Shown one piece after another: positions 23,705 to 31,731 of a stretch of 35,163 nucleotides of DNA. The stretch spans positions 1 through 35,163 of the forward strand of contig CAMZAE010000019.1 of assembly GCA_947304115.1 (NCBI GenBank), given 5' to 3'. Position 1 is the first letter of the stretch, and each line of letters opens with the position of its first letter. Made by a program: the position numbers and the translations under genes. The notes under the pieces are model-generated. The model was not told where the DNA came from. It ran no database searches and saw only the letters and a list, made by a program, of their open reading frames with translations. The DNA comes from an uncultured Prevotellaceae bacterium. Lineage in GTDB: Bacteria; Bacteroidota; Bacteroidia; Bacteroidales; Bacteroidaceae.

Positions 23705-23735
23705 CAAAGTTAGCATTTTTTTCCGAACCGACAAG
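23705..23735 (-). promoter_or_regulatory. Promoter of psd-pssA-fic
   Basis: The minus strand has TAACTTTG (23712-23705), with a TTG-containing CTTG (23735-23732) 19 bp upstream. The start of transcription would be about 15 nt before the psd ATG. Confidence 0.6.
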
Positions 23736-23784
23736 GACTAAAAGACGATTTTCTTCAAAGCACAAGAAAAAAGATGTCATTACA

Positions 23785-23815
23785 TTGCCCATTATAAAAA
23801 AAAGCACTATCTTCG
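23785..23815 (+). promoter_or_regulatory. Promoter of dnaE
   Basis: TTG at 23785-23787 is followed after 20 bp by TATCTTCG (23808-23815), one base off the -7 consensus. This gives a leader of about 60 nt before the ATG at 23882, containing a hairpin and a short-period repeat. Confidence 0.55.
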
Positions 23816-23832
23816 CAATCTCATCCTTTATC

Positions 23833-23849
23833 GCAACGCTAAGCGTTGC
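23833..23849 (+). promoter_or_regulatory. Perfect 8-bp hairpin in the dnaE leader
   Basis: GCAACGCT, a single A, and AGCGTTGC form a perfect palindrome 32 bp before the dnaE start codon. It covers the upstream in-frame ATG at 23846, which is therefore an unlikely start. It could be a protein-binding site or just another dispersed palindrome. Confidence 0.6.
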
Positions 23850-23881
23850 CCTTTAACAAGAACTTTCAACTTTCGACTTCT

Positions 23882-26800
23882 ATGGAAGACTTCATACACT
23901 TACACGTTCACTCGCAATACTCGCTGCTCGACGGACAGGCATCCATCAAGGGCATGGTTGACAAAGCTGTCGCCGACGGAATGCGCGGCATGGCACTCAC
24001 CGACCATGGCAACATGTTTGGCGTCAAGGAGCTTTATGACTATTGCAAGGATGTCAACAAAGAGAGGGGAAAAAAGGGGGAGGCACCTTTCAAGCCCATC
24101 TTCGGCTGCGAGATGTATGTGGCAAGGAACGGCGACAAGAATGTGCACGAAGGCGGAAAGGAGTTCCAAAGCGGCTGGCACCTCATCGTGCTTGCCAAGA
24201 ACCTGACGGGCTATCACAACCTCATCAAGCTTGTCTCGCGCTCGTGGGTGGATGGCTTCTACATGAAGCCACGTACCGACCATAAGGACCTACAGGAGTT
24301 CCACGAAGGCCTCATCATCTGCTCGGCCTGCATCGGCGGCGAAGTGCCTAAGAAAATAGCAAACGGCAACCTGGCAGGTGCCGAGGAGACTGTCAAGTGG
24401 TTCCACGACATCTGGGGCGACGACTACTACATCGAGTTGCAGCGCCACGAGGTGACAAACCCCAGCCAAGTCGCCAACCGCGAATTCTTTGAGATACAGC
24501 GGCGCGTCAACCCCGTGCTCTTCGAACTGGCAAAGAAGCACGGTGTCAAGGTTGTCTGCACCAACGACTCGCACTTCCTCAACGAAGACGACGCCGAGGC
24601 GCACGACCTGCTTCTCTGCCTCTCAACAGGCAAAGACCTGGACGATCCCAACCGCATGCGATACAGCAAACAGGAGTGGTTCAAGACACGCTCCGAGATG
24701 AACGACATCTTCGGGGACATTCCCGAAGCACTCTCGAACACTTGTGAGATACTGGACAAGGTGGAGATGTACGACCTGGAGTCCAACCCCATCATGCCCT
24801 TCTTCCCCATCCCTGAAGACTTCGGCACAGAAGAACTCTGGAGGCAGAAGTACAGCGACGAGGACCTCTTCAAGGAGTTCACGAGCGACGAGAACGGCGA
24901 GAACCCTTTGCCGCGCGAAGAGGGAGAGAAGAAGATAGAGAAGCTGGGCGGCATTGACAAGCTCTACCGCATCAAGTTCGAGGCGGACTATCTGGCGAAG
25001 CTCGCCTACGAAGGTGCCGCACGTCTTTATGGCAAGGAGCAAGGAGCAAGGAGCAAGGAGCAAGAGGCAGGGAGCAAGGAGCAAGGAGCAAGGGGCAAGG
25101 AGCAAGAGAATAGCAAACAGGCTGAAAGCGATAACAACAGTAATCTCTTGCCCCCTGCCCCCTGTCCCCTGCCCCCCGAAGTGGACGACCGCATCCGCTT
25201 CGAACTGCACATTATGAAGACGATGGGCTTCCCTGGCTACTTCCTTATCGTGCAGGACTTCATCAACAGCGCACGCAACGAGCTGGGCGTATGGGTAGGA
25301 CCTGGACGAGGCTCGGCTGCCGGCTCGGTTGTCGCCTATTGCCTTGGCATAACGAGGCTCGACCCGCTCAAGTACGACCTCCTGTTCGAGCGTTTCCTCA
25401 ATCCTGACCGTATCTCCCTGCCCGATATTGACACAGACTTCGACGACGACGGCAGAGGAAAGGTGCTGCAATGGGTGATGGACAAGTACGGCGCAGAGAA
25501 CTGTGCCCACATCATCACCTACGGCGCAATGATGGCAAAGGGCAGCCTGAAGGACGTAGGGCGCGTAGAGAAGGTGCCACTTTCCGTGGTCAATGCCTGG
25601 TGTAAAGCCATGCCAGACCGCCTGCCAGAAAACAAGAAGCCTACACTCGACAACTACATTGACGCCACGCCAGAACTAAAGGAAGCAAAGTTCTCAACGG
25701 ACAAGAAGGAAGCCGATACCATCAAGTATGCCCTCAAGCTCGAAGGGACAGTACGCAACACAGGCATCCATGCCTGCGGCTTCATCATCTGCCGCGACCC
25801 AATCAGCGACCACGTTCCTGTCTCGACAGCCGATGACCCCGACTTCCCCGACCGCAAGACAGCCGTCACACAATACGATGGACACGTCATTGAGAGCACA
25901 GGCCTCATCAAGATGGACTTCCTCGGCCTCAAGACACTCTCGCAGCTCAAGGAAGCCTGCCGAATCGTCAAGGAGGCTCATGGCATAGACATCGACATTG
26001 ACAACATCCCCATCGACGACGAACTGACCTACAAGCTCTATCAGGAGGGACGCACCGTGGGCACGTTCCAGTTCGAGTCGGCTGGCATGAGGAAGTACCT
26101 CAAGGAACTGCACCCGACGGTCTTTGAAGACCTCATCGCCATGAACGCCCTCTATCGTCCCGGACCAATGGACTACATCCCGCAATTCATCAAGCGCAAG
26201 AACGGCATCGAGCCTATCACCTACGACCTCGAAGCCTGCGAGGAATATCTTCGCGACACCTACGGCATCACGGTCTATCAGGAACAAGTCATGTTGTTGG
26301 CCCGCAAGCTGGCAGGCTTCACCAGAGGCGAAAGCGATGCACTGAGAAAGGCGATGGGCAAGAAGAAGAAGGACATCGTTGACCAGATGAAGCCCAAGTT
26401 CATCGAGGGCGGAACACGCAACGGCCATGATCCCAAGATACTGGAGAAGATATGGAGCGACTGGGAGAAGTTCGCCTCCTATGCCTTCAACAAGTCTCAT
26501 GCCGCCTGCTACTCATGGGTATCGTACCAGACAGCCTACATGAAGGCTCACTATCCTGCCGAGTTCATGGCTGCCCTTTTGACACGCGGCAAGGACGATG
26601 TAAAGGAGGTGACAAAGCTCCTGGAAGAGTGCCACGCCATGAAGCTGGAGGTGCTCGGCCCCGATGTCAACGAGTCACATCGCGACTTCGGCGTCAACGA
26701 CCGCCAGCAAATACGCTATGGCCTGACGGCTGTCAAGGGACTTGGCGAAGCTGCCGTACAATCCATCGTGGACGAAAGGACCAAGAACGGCCCATACAAA

Positions 26801-27727
26801 GACATCTTCGACTTTGCAGAGCGCGTCAACATGTCGGCCGTCAAGCGCAACGGCCTTGAATACCTTGCCATGAGCGGCGCTTTCGACAGCATTGCCTCTG
26901 GCATACGCCGCGAGCAATTCGTGGCTTCCGATGCCAAGGGCAACATCTTCATCGACCTGCTCCTGCGCTACGGCACACAGTTCCAGCAGGCACAGATGGA
27001 GGCACAGTTCTCGCTCTTCGGCATGGATGCTATAGAACTGAACAAGCCCGCAGTGCCGGAAGCGGAAGAATGGTCTGTACTGGAACGACTAAACAAGGAA
27101 CGCGCGCTGGTGGGCATCTATCTCTCTGCTCATCCACTCGACGAGTATTACGTCATCCTGCAGAACGTCTGCAACCTGAAGATGGCGGAGATAGAATACC
27201 TGACTGCCTTTGCAGGGCAAACCGTACGTCTTGGCGGTATCGTCACAGATGTTCGCTCCGGCACGACAAAGAACGGCAAGCCCTTCGGCGTGGCAACCAT
27301 CGAGGACTTCAGCGGCACAGGCGAAGTGGCACTCTTTGGCGAGAACTGGGTGAAATGGGGAGGCTATCTGAGTGTGGACCGCTCGGTGCTTATCACAGGC
27401 AGCGTAGAACCGCATCGCTTCAAGGAGGGAGAATATGACCTTCGCATCGGACGCATCGAATGGCTGGCAGACGTCAGTGAAAAGGTAATTGAGCACATCA
27501 CGCTCACCGTCAACACAAATGCCTTGAACAAGGACGACGTAGAGATGCTGGCTTCCTATGCGGAAGAGAACCCCGGGAGCACCGTCCTGAAGTTTATCTT
27601 TGTCGATGCAACCAATCCCCACAACCAGCTCCACATGAAGTCCAGCAACCGTCGCATCAAAGTGAAGCGGCAGTTCCTTGACAACATCGAGAACAGCGAA
27701 GCACTCTCCTACAGCATCAACTCTTAA
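23882..27727 (+). CDS. dnaE: DNA polymerase III alpha subunit
   Basis: Replicative polymerase catalytic subunit, 1281 aa. The order is: PHP domain at the N-terminus (HLHVHSQYSLLDG, residues 6-18), polymerase palm with GPGRGSAAGS and the catalytic acidic cluster PDIDTDFDDDGR near residue 515, fingers, tandem helix-hairpin-helix (GLTAVKGLGEAAV near 950) and a C-terminal OB fold. Residues about 384-433 are a low-complexity insertion rich in KEQ/GARSKEQ followed by LLPPAPCPLPP. It is encoded by 7-bp repeats, where the normal sequence runs straight from the YGA.RLYG helix into the VDDRIRFEL helix. The start at 23882 was chosen because the upstream ATG at 23846 lies in the leader hairpin. Followed by trxA. 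Confidence 0.95.
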   Translation: MEDFIHLHVHSQYSLLDGQASIKGMVDKAVADGMRGMALTDHGNMFGVKELYDYCKDVNKERGKKGEAPFKPIFGCEMYVARNGDKNVHEGGKEFQSGWHLIVLAKNLTGYHNLIKLVSRSWVDGFYMKPRTDHKDLQEFHEGLIICSACIGGEVPKKIANGNLAGAEETVKWFHDIWGDDYYIELQRHEVTNPSQVANREFFEIQRRVNPVLFELAKKHGVKVVCTNDSHFLNEDDAEAHDLLLCLSTGKDLDDPNRMRYSKQEWFKTRSEMNDIFGDIPEALSNTCEILDKVEMYDLESNPIMPFFPIPEDFGTEELWRQKYSDEDLFKEFTSDENGENPLPREEGEKKIEKLGGIDKLYRIKFEADYLAKLAYEGAARLYGKEQGARSKEQEAGSKEQGARGKEQENSKQAESDNNSNLLPPAPCPLPPEVDDRIRFELHIMKTMGFPGYFLIVQDFINSARNELGVWVGPGRGSAAGSVVAYCLGITRLDPLKYDLLFERFLNPDRISLPDIDTDFDDDGRGKVLQWVMDKYGAENCAHIITYGAMMAKGSLKDVGRVEKVPLSVVNAWCKAMPDRLPENKKPTLDNYIDATPELKEAKFSTDKKEADTIKYALKLEGTVRNTGIHACGFIICRDPISDHVPVSTADDPDFPDRKTAVTQYDGHVIESTGLIKMDFLGLKTLSQLKEACRIVKEAHGIDIDIDNIPIDDELTYKLYQEGRTVGTFQFESAGMRKYLKELHPTVFEDLIAMNALYRPGPMDYIPQFIKRKNGIEPITYDLEACEEYLRDTYGITVYQEQVMLLARKLAGFTRGESDALRKAMGKKKKDIVDQMKPKFIEGGTRNGHDPKILEKIWSDWEKFASYAFNKSHAACYSWVSYQTAYMKAHYPAEFMAALLTRGKDDVKEVTKLLEECHAMKLEVLGPDVNESHRDFGVNDRQQIRYGLTAVKGLGEAAVQSIVDERTKNGPYKDIFDFAERVNMSAVKRNGLEYLAMSGAFDSIASGIRREQFVASDAKGNIFIDLLLRYGTQFQQAQMEAQFSLFGMDAIELNKPAVPEAEEWSVLERLNKERALVGIYLSAHPLDEYYVILQNVCNLKMAEIEYLTAFAGQTVRLGGIVTDVRSGTTKNGKPFGVATIEDFSGTGEVALFGENWVKWGGYLSVDRSVLITGSVEPHRFKEGEYDLRIGRIEWLADVSEKVIEHITLTVNTNALNKDDVEMLASYAEENPGSTVLKFIFVDATNPHNQLHMKSSNRRIKVKRQFLDNIENSEALSYSINS
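25031..25178. repeat. In-frame 7-bp repeat insertion inside dnaE
   Basis: About ten copies of AGCAAGG-like 7-mers (25031-25108) are followed by a 36-bp unique stretch and then about four copies of TGCCCCC-like 7-mers (25145-25178). GGGGCAAGGAGCAAGAG (25092-25108) and CTCTTGCCCCCTGCCCC (25145-25161) are inverted with two G-U-type differences, so the insertion can form a hairpin. The length keeps the dnaE frame. Confidence 0.92.
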
Positions 27728-27729
27728 AC

Positions 27730-27765
27730 CTTCTAACTTTATAACCTTTTAACCTTATCACATCC
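27730..27765. repeat. Short-period repeat (TAACCTT words) between dnaE and trxA
   Basis: Words related to CTAACTTTATAACCTTTTAA recur at about 10 bp and run up to the trxA start. The same words fill the next gap at 28082-28130. Confidence 0.7.
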
Positions 27766-27766
27766 T

Positions 27767-28081
27767 ATGGCACAGACAATCAACACAAACAACTTCGAGG
27801 CTCTGGTGGCAACCGGCAAGCCTGTCGTACTGGACTTTTGGGCAACATGGTGCGGCCCCTGCAAGCGCCTTGGCCCCATCATCGAGGAACTGGCAAAGGA
27901 CTATGATGGCGTGGCCATCGTTGGCAAATGCGACGTAGAGGAAGACGAAGACCTGGCTATGCGCTTCGGTGTACGCAACATCCCAACCGTTGTCTTCATC
28001 AAGGACGGCAAGGAAGTGGACCGCAGCGTCGGCTTGGTGCCACGTCCCGTCCTCGAAGACAAAATAAAGGCAATGCTCTAA
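27767..28081 (+). CDS. trxA: Thioredoxin
   Basis: Cytoplasmic disulfide reductase of 104 aa, typical length. The active site WATWCGPCK has Cys29 and Cys32. The cis-proline loop is RNIPTVVFIKDGKEV (about 75-89). There is no signal peptide, so it is the cytosolic form. It lies 39 bp downstream of dnaE and 49 bp upstream of a small acidic protein gene; all gaps are filled by short-period repeats. Confidence 0.96.
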   Translation: MAQTINTNNFEALVATGKPVVLDFWATWCGPCKRLGPIIEELAKDYDGVAIVGKCDVEEDEDLAMRFGVRNIPTVVFIKDGKEVDRSVGLVPRPVLEDKIKAML

Positions 28082-28130
28082 CCCTTTAACCTTTTAACTT
28101 TTTAACCCTTTAACCTTTTAACCCTTCACT
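28082..28130. repeat. Short-period repeat (CCTTTTAACC, 9-10 bp) between trxA and the acidic protein gene
   Basis: The word TTTAACC repeats about five times with small changes, filling the entire intergenic gap. Confidence 0.85.
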
Positions 28131-28457
28131 ATGGCAACCTTTGAAGAAGACCTCATCGCTGATGCCGAGGACGACCGCCTGACGGTCGAATACATACAGA
28201 ACTACCTGCCGCAGGAACTCAAGGACAAGTTCACAGAGGAAGAACTTTACTACTTCATCGATGTCATCGGCGAATACTATGTCGATTTGCTCGACAAGCA
28301 CCAAGGAGACGAGGACATCGACATCGACGTGGAGGAAGTGGCAAAGTACGTCGCCAAGCAAGCAAAGAAAGACAAGATGGGCGACTTCGACCCCGAAGAC
28401 CTCCGCTGGGTTGTCGATGGCGAACTGGAGTACGGCGAGCAAGCCTCCCTCTCATAA
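28131..28457 (+). CDS. Small acidic conserved hypothetical protein
   Basis: A 108-aa cytoplasmic protein with no signal peptide or membrane segment. It is strongly acidic, with clusters [12 protein letters not shown] and [13 protein letters not shown], and is predicted mostly helical. No motif or catalytic residue was recognised. Its position after dnaE-trxA and before cysS on the same strand suggests co-transcription but does not give a function. Codon use looks like that of the neighbours, so it is likely a real gene. Confidence 0.75.
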   Translation: MATFEEDLIADAEDDRLTVEYIQNYLPQELKDKFTEEELYYFIDVIGEYYVDLLDKHQGDEDIDIDVEEVAKYVAKQAKKDKMGDFDPEDLRWVVDGELEYGEQASLS

Positions 28458-28503
28458 CTTATAAGACACATAAGTCCTATAAGACCTATAAGACCTATAA
28501 CAC
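28458..28503. repeat. Short-period repeat (CTATAAGAC/CATAAGTC) before cysS
   Basis: ACTTATAAGAC, ACATAAGTC, CTATAAGAC, CTATAAGAC and CTATAACAC follow one another at 9-10 bp, right up to the cysS start. They are close in sequence to the repeat between ksgA and fbp (17208-17241). Confidence 0.85.
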
Positions 28504-28504
28504 T

Positions 28505-30004
28505 ATGGAACAACCATTATTTATTTATAATACCCTGAGCCGGCAGAAGGAACTCTTCAAGCCGCTCAACCCTGGCCGCGTCGGGATGTACGTCTGCGGC
28601 CCAACGGTCTATGGCGATGCGCACCTCGGACACGCCCGCCCTGCCATCACCTTCGACCTCCTCTTCCGCTACCTCCAGCACATCGGCTACAAGGTGCGCT
28701 ACGTCCGCAACATCACGGACGTAGGACATCTGGAGCATGATGCCGACGAGGGCGAGGACAAAATTGCAAAGAAGGCCCGCTTGGAACAGCTTGAGCCGAT
28801 GGAAGTGGCGCAGTACTACACGAACCGCTTCCACGAGGCGATGGATGCGCTGGGCTGTCTGCCGCCAAGCATCGAGCCGCACGCCACAGGCCACATCATC
28901 GAGCAGCAGCAGCTCGTGAAGCAAATCCTCGACAAAGGCTATGCCTACGAAAGCAACGGCAGCATCTACTTCGACATCGAGAAGTACAACAAAGACCACC
29001 GCTGGGGCATTCTTTCGGGACGTGACCTTGAGAACATCAAGGACGCAAGCCGCGACCTGGCTGGTGTCGGCGAGAAGAAGAACCAGGCCGACTTTGCCCT
29101 CTGGAAGGCCGCACAGCCCGAACACATCATGCGCTGGCCGAGTCCTTGGAGCAACGGCTTCCCCGGCTGGCACTGCGAATGCACAGCTATGGGACGCAAG
29201 TACCTGGGTGAGCACTTCGACATCCACGGCGGCGGCATGGACCTCATCTTCCCGCACCATGAGTGCGAGATAGCACAAGCCGTTGCCAGCCAAGGCGACC
29301 AGATGGTGCACTACTGGATGCACAACAACATGATTACCATCGACGGTAAGAAGATGGGCAAGTCGTATAACAATTTCATCACCTTGCCGCAGTTCTTCGA
29401 CGGCAGCCATCCGTTGCTCTCGCAGGCCTACACGCCGATGACCATCCGCTTCTTCATCCTCCAGGCCCACTACCGCAGCACCGTCGATTTCGGCAACGAA
29501 GCCCTGCAAGCAGCAGAGAAAGGCCTTGCCCGCCTCATGGACGGCCTCAAGAACCTGCGCCGCCTCCAGGACGGCCAAAAGGTCAAAGGCCAGCCGCAAA
29601 TCGAGTCCTCGTATGTTGCGATGTTATCGCAACACCTCTACGATGCCATGAACGACGACCTCAACTCCCCCATCGTCATCAGCCACCTCTTCGATGCCTG
29701 CCGCGTCATCAACACCTTGACCGACAAGAAGGCCAGCATCACCGCCGAAGTTGCCCAGGCTTTGCTCAAGCTCATGGAGACCTTCACGACCGACATCCTC
29801 GGCCTTCGTCAGGACACAGGCGTGAGCAACAAAGCCCGCGAGGAAGCCTACGGAGCCGTCGTCAACATGCTCCTGGAGCAGCGCCAGGCAGCCAAGGCCG
29901 AAAAGAACTGGGCACTCAGCGACAAAATCCGCAACGACCTCGCCGCCCTCGGCTTCGAAGTAAAGGACACAAAGGACGGCTTCACCTGGACGCTGAACAA
30001 GTAA
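28505..30004 (+). CDS. cysS: Cysteine-tRNA ligase
   Basis: Charges tRNA-Cys. The 499-aa class I synthetase shows the family start [18 protein letters not shown] (29-46) with zinc ligand Cys31 and the HIGH-type motif HLGH (40-43), the second zinc-site region [10 protein letters not shown] near 220 and HHECE near 250, and the KMSKS-type loop KKMGKSYNN near 282. The C-terminal helical domain ends [27 protein letters not shown]. It is convergent with the gene at 30050-30688, with a palindrome between them. Confidence 0.97.
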   Translation: MEQPLFIYNTLSRQKELFKPLNPGRVGMYVCGPTVYGDAHLGHARPAITFDLLFRYLQHIGYKVRYVRNITDVGHLEHDADEGEDKIAKKARLEQLEPMEVAQYYTNRFHEAMDALGCLPPSIEPHATGHIIEQQQLVKQILDKGYAYESNGSIYFDIEKYNKDHRWGILSGRDLENIKDASRDLAGVGEKKNQADFALWKAAQPEHIMRWPSPWSNGFPGWHCECTAMGRKYLGEHFDIHGGGMDLIFPHHECEIAQAVASQGDQMVHYWMHNNMITIDGKKMGKSYNNFITLPQFFDGSHPLLSQAYTPMTIRFFILQAHYRSTVDFGNEALQAAEKGLARLMDGLKNLRRLQDGQKVKGQPQIESSYVAMLSQHLYDAMNDDLNSPIVISHLFDACRVINTLTDKKASITAEVAQALLKLMETFTTDILGLRQDTGVSNKAREEAYGAVVNMLLEQRQAAKAEKNWALSDKIRNDLAALGFEVKDTKDGFTWTLNK

Positions 30005-30027
30005 GGGATGTTGTAGGCACGTTCCGT

Positions 30028-30050
30028 ATTGCGGCATGACATGCCGCAAT
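30028..30050. terminator. 10-bp perfect hairpin between convergent cysS and DUF4294 genes
   Basis: ATTGCGGCAT (30028-30037), loop GAC, ATGCCGCAAT (30041-30050) is a perfect palindrome that touches the stop codon of the minus-strand gene. Its position suggests termination for both genes, but no T-run follows on either strand. Confidence 0.55.
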
Positions 30051-30688
30051 TACAATTGCCCCGTTTCTACCTGACGGACGACGCGCTCTATGAGCCTGTC
30101 CTCCTCGTCGGGACGGTACTCCTTCTTAAGGCTGGCACGGAAGGTCCAGGCAAAGACTTGATAGAAGGCTGCTCTTGCCGGGCCGAGGAAAGCCTGCACG
30201 ATTTCGTATGAGGACTGGTTGCACTCGCGGTCCACAAGTTTGATGAGGAGTTTGCCTTGGGAATAGGTGAGCTTCTTCATCTGCGGCGTGTAGATTTCCT
30301 TTATTTCCCGCTCCACGGCACTGATGTGTGCGCTCTTCTCCTTTTTGGTGGGCAGTGCTTCAAGCGCCACATATGTCTCCTCGATGAGACTGTTCGCCTG
30401 TTGTGCGATGGGCAAAACCTTCTTCACATTATAGACAAGGCGGTTGTAGGCCCGACGTTGCTTCTCGTTCTTGAACTTCAAGGGCGGATACACCCACACC
30501 TCTGGCAAGAGGTAGCACCACACCTTTTCCCCATCCTCTATGATAGGCTTCTTGTAGCGATACACCTGCAGCTTGAGCTTGTAGCCTCCGGGCTGTTCGG
30601 GCAACGGCTCGTATTCCTCCTGAGCACAGACAATAGGACTCTGGAGCATCGCCAAGGCGAACACTATTTGACAAATTGACAATTTCAC
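30050..30688 (-). CDS. DUF4294-like secreted protein
   Basis: About 212 aa. The segment GEKVWCYLLPEVWVYPPLKFKNEKQ, then a Tyr/Arg-rich helix YNRLVYNVKKVLPIAQ, resembles the DUF4294 family of Bacteroidetes; function is unknown. The start is uncertain. The GTG at 30688 (VKLSICQIVFALAMLQSP) gives a proper signal peptide ending VCAQ. The first ATG after the promoter, at 30649, would cut it to about ten residues. A much longer frame to 30871 runs through the -7 box and two repeats and is rejected. Much of the signal peptide is encoded by a short-period repeat (30668-30703). Confidence 0.7.
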   Translation of the reverse strand: MKLSICQIVFALAMLQSPIVCAQEEYEPLPEQPGGYKLKLQVYRYKKPIIEDGEKVWCYLLPEVWVYPPLKFKNEKQRRAYNRLVYNVKKVLPIAQQANSLIEETYVALEALPTKKEKSAHISAVEREIKEIYTPQMKKLTYSQGKLLIKLVDRECNQSSYEIVQAFLGPARAAFYQVFAWTFRASLKKEYRPDEEDRLIERVVRQVETGQL

Positions 30689-30703
30689 AACTTGACAATT
30701 GCT
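30668..30703. repeat. Short-period repeat (TTGACAAATTGACAATT words)
   Basis: TTGACAA, TTGACAA, TTCACAAC and TTGACAA recur at 10-11 bp. The block overlaps the predicted GTG start and signal-peptide codons of the minus-strand gene. Confidence 0.75.
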
Positions 30704-30712
30704 TTTGTGCTG

Positions 30713-30720
30713 CAAAAGTA
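30713..30720 (-). promoter_or_regulatory. Candidate -7 box (TACTTTTG) for the DUF4294-like gene
   Basis: The plus strand reads CAAAAGTA. Transcription would begin near 30707, shortly upstream of the GTG at 30688 and well inside the longer open frame. The -33 match is poor. Confidence 0.5.
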
Positions 30721-30743
30721 CAAAGAATAAATGAAGAGTGAGG

Positions 30744-30809
30744 AATGAAGAATGAAGAATTAAGGGTTGAGGGGGAGAATTATGTTTTTTTAATTCTTCA
30801 TTCTTCATT
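30744..30809. repeat. Perfect 20-bp inverted repeat of GAATGAA words
   Basis: AATGAAGAATGAAGAATTAA at 30744-30763 is exactly inverted at 30790-30809, with a 26-bp loop. Each arm is itself a 7-bp-period repeat. It lies between the two divergent -7 boxes at 30713-30720 and 30819-30826. Confidence 0.88.
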
Positions 30810-30818
30810 TTATTTTCG

Positions 30819-30826
30819 TACCTTTG
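30819..30826 (+). promoter_or_regulatory. -7 box (TACCTTTG) for the radical SAM gene
   Basis: A perfect TAnnTTTG match 32 bp upstream of the ATG at 30858. The expected -33 position falls in the right arm of the 20-bp inverted repeat and has no TTTG. Confidence 0.6.
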
Positions 30827-30857
30827 CACCCGCAGAGAAGCAGAAAGATACAAGAAC

Positions 30858-31634
30858 ATGAGCACTGTCATCTATGATTCGCCAGTCTTCGGACCGATAC
30901 ACAGCAGGCGCTTAGGCATATCGCTGGGCATCAATCTCCTGCCAAAAGGAGGGAAGGTGTGCAGCTTCGACTGCATCTACTGCGAGTGCGGCTTGAATGA
31001 AGAGCGCCGCACCAAGAACCCTCTGCCCACAGCCGACGAGGTGGTCGATGGCTTGAAGGAGAAGCTGCAAGAGCTACGGCAGGAAGGCATCGTGCCAGAC
31101 GTGCTGACCTTTGCAGGAAACGGCGAGCCGACCTTGCATCCGCACTTCCCGGAAATAGTCAACAGGGTGCGCGAGGTGAGAGACCGCCTCTGCCCATCTG
31201 CCAAAATGAGCATCCTGAGCAATGCCACACAGATACGCCGCCCCGAGATACGCGAGGCGCTGATGCTCTTCGACAACAACATCCTGAAGCTCGACACGGT
31301 CAGCCCTATATATATATATAATGTAGATAGGCCGCAGGGACATTACGACGTGGAGGAGCAAATCGCGTGCCTCGCCCTCTTCCAGGGCAAATGCATCATA
31401 CAGACGATGCTCATGCGGGGAGAGTACAACGGCCACAACCTCGACAACACTGGCGATGAGTACATTGTCCCCTATTTGGAAGCTTTGGCTCGCATCAAGC
31501 CAAGGGCCGTCATGCTCTACACCCTGGACAGGGAAACACCCGTCAAAGGATTAGAGAAAGCCGATGCCAAAGCGATGGAGTCCATCGCGGAGCGCATCCG
31601 ACAGCTTGGCATCAAAGTCAGCGTCAGTTACTAA
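30858..31634 (+). CDS. Radical SAM protein (COG0731-like)
   Basis: A 258-aa radical S-adenosylmethionine protein of unknown reaction. The cluster motif is C35-S-F-D-C39-I-Y-C42, a standard CX3CX2C, preceded by SLGINLLPKGGKVC, and the GE motif is in FAGNGEPTLHP (about 88-98). SILSNAT and LKLDTVSP follow the usual barrel order. The architecture resembles the TYW1-like/COG0731 group, but the short length leaves no flavodoxin domain. Residues SPIYIYN are encoded by a (TA)7 tract where I would expect a less repetitive sequence. It is convergent with the large secreted protein gene and separated from it by a hairpin. Confidence 0.85.
   Translation: MSTVIYDSPVFGPIHSRRLGISLGINLLPKGGKVCSFDCIYCECGLNEERRTKNPLPTADEVVDGLKEKLQELRQEGIVPDVLTFAGNGEPTLHPHFPEIVNRVREVRDRLCPSAKMSILSNATQIRRPEIREALMLFDNNILKLDTVSPIYIYNVDRPQGHYDVEEQIACLALFQGKCIIQTMLMRGEYNGHNLDNTGDEYIVPYLEALARIKPRAVMLYTLDRETPVKGLEKADAKAMESIAERIRQLGIKVSVSY
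31307..31320. repeat. (TA)7 dinucleotide tract inside the radical SAM gene
   Basis: Seven uninterrupted TA units encode part of SPIYIYN. Gain or loss of one unit would shift the frame and remove the last third of the protein. Confidence 0.95.
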
Positions 31635-31668
31635 CAGGGTTGCTGAAGTTGTATGCTTTTCTACGAAA

Positions 31669-31707
31669 CGCCGCCCACTTTGTCCTTGCAGAGCAGAGTG
31701 GGCGGCG
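31669..31707. terminator. Hairpin between convergent genes, probable terminator
   Basis: CGCCGCCCACTTTG (31669-31682) pairs with CAGAGTGGGCGGCG (31694-31707) over 14 bp with one G-U pair and an 11-nt loop. Stability is high and it lies between the stop codons of two convergent genes. There is no clear T-run, so it is not a canonical intrinsic terminator. Confidence 0.65.
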
Positions 31708-31731
31708 AATAATGAGGGTGTTGGAATGATG

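Noticed and set aside
23846..23881. Upstream start of dnaE giving [12 protein letters not shown]
   Set aside because: The extra residues come from the leader hairpin and a short repeat; the family start is right before the PHP motif at 23882.
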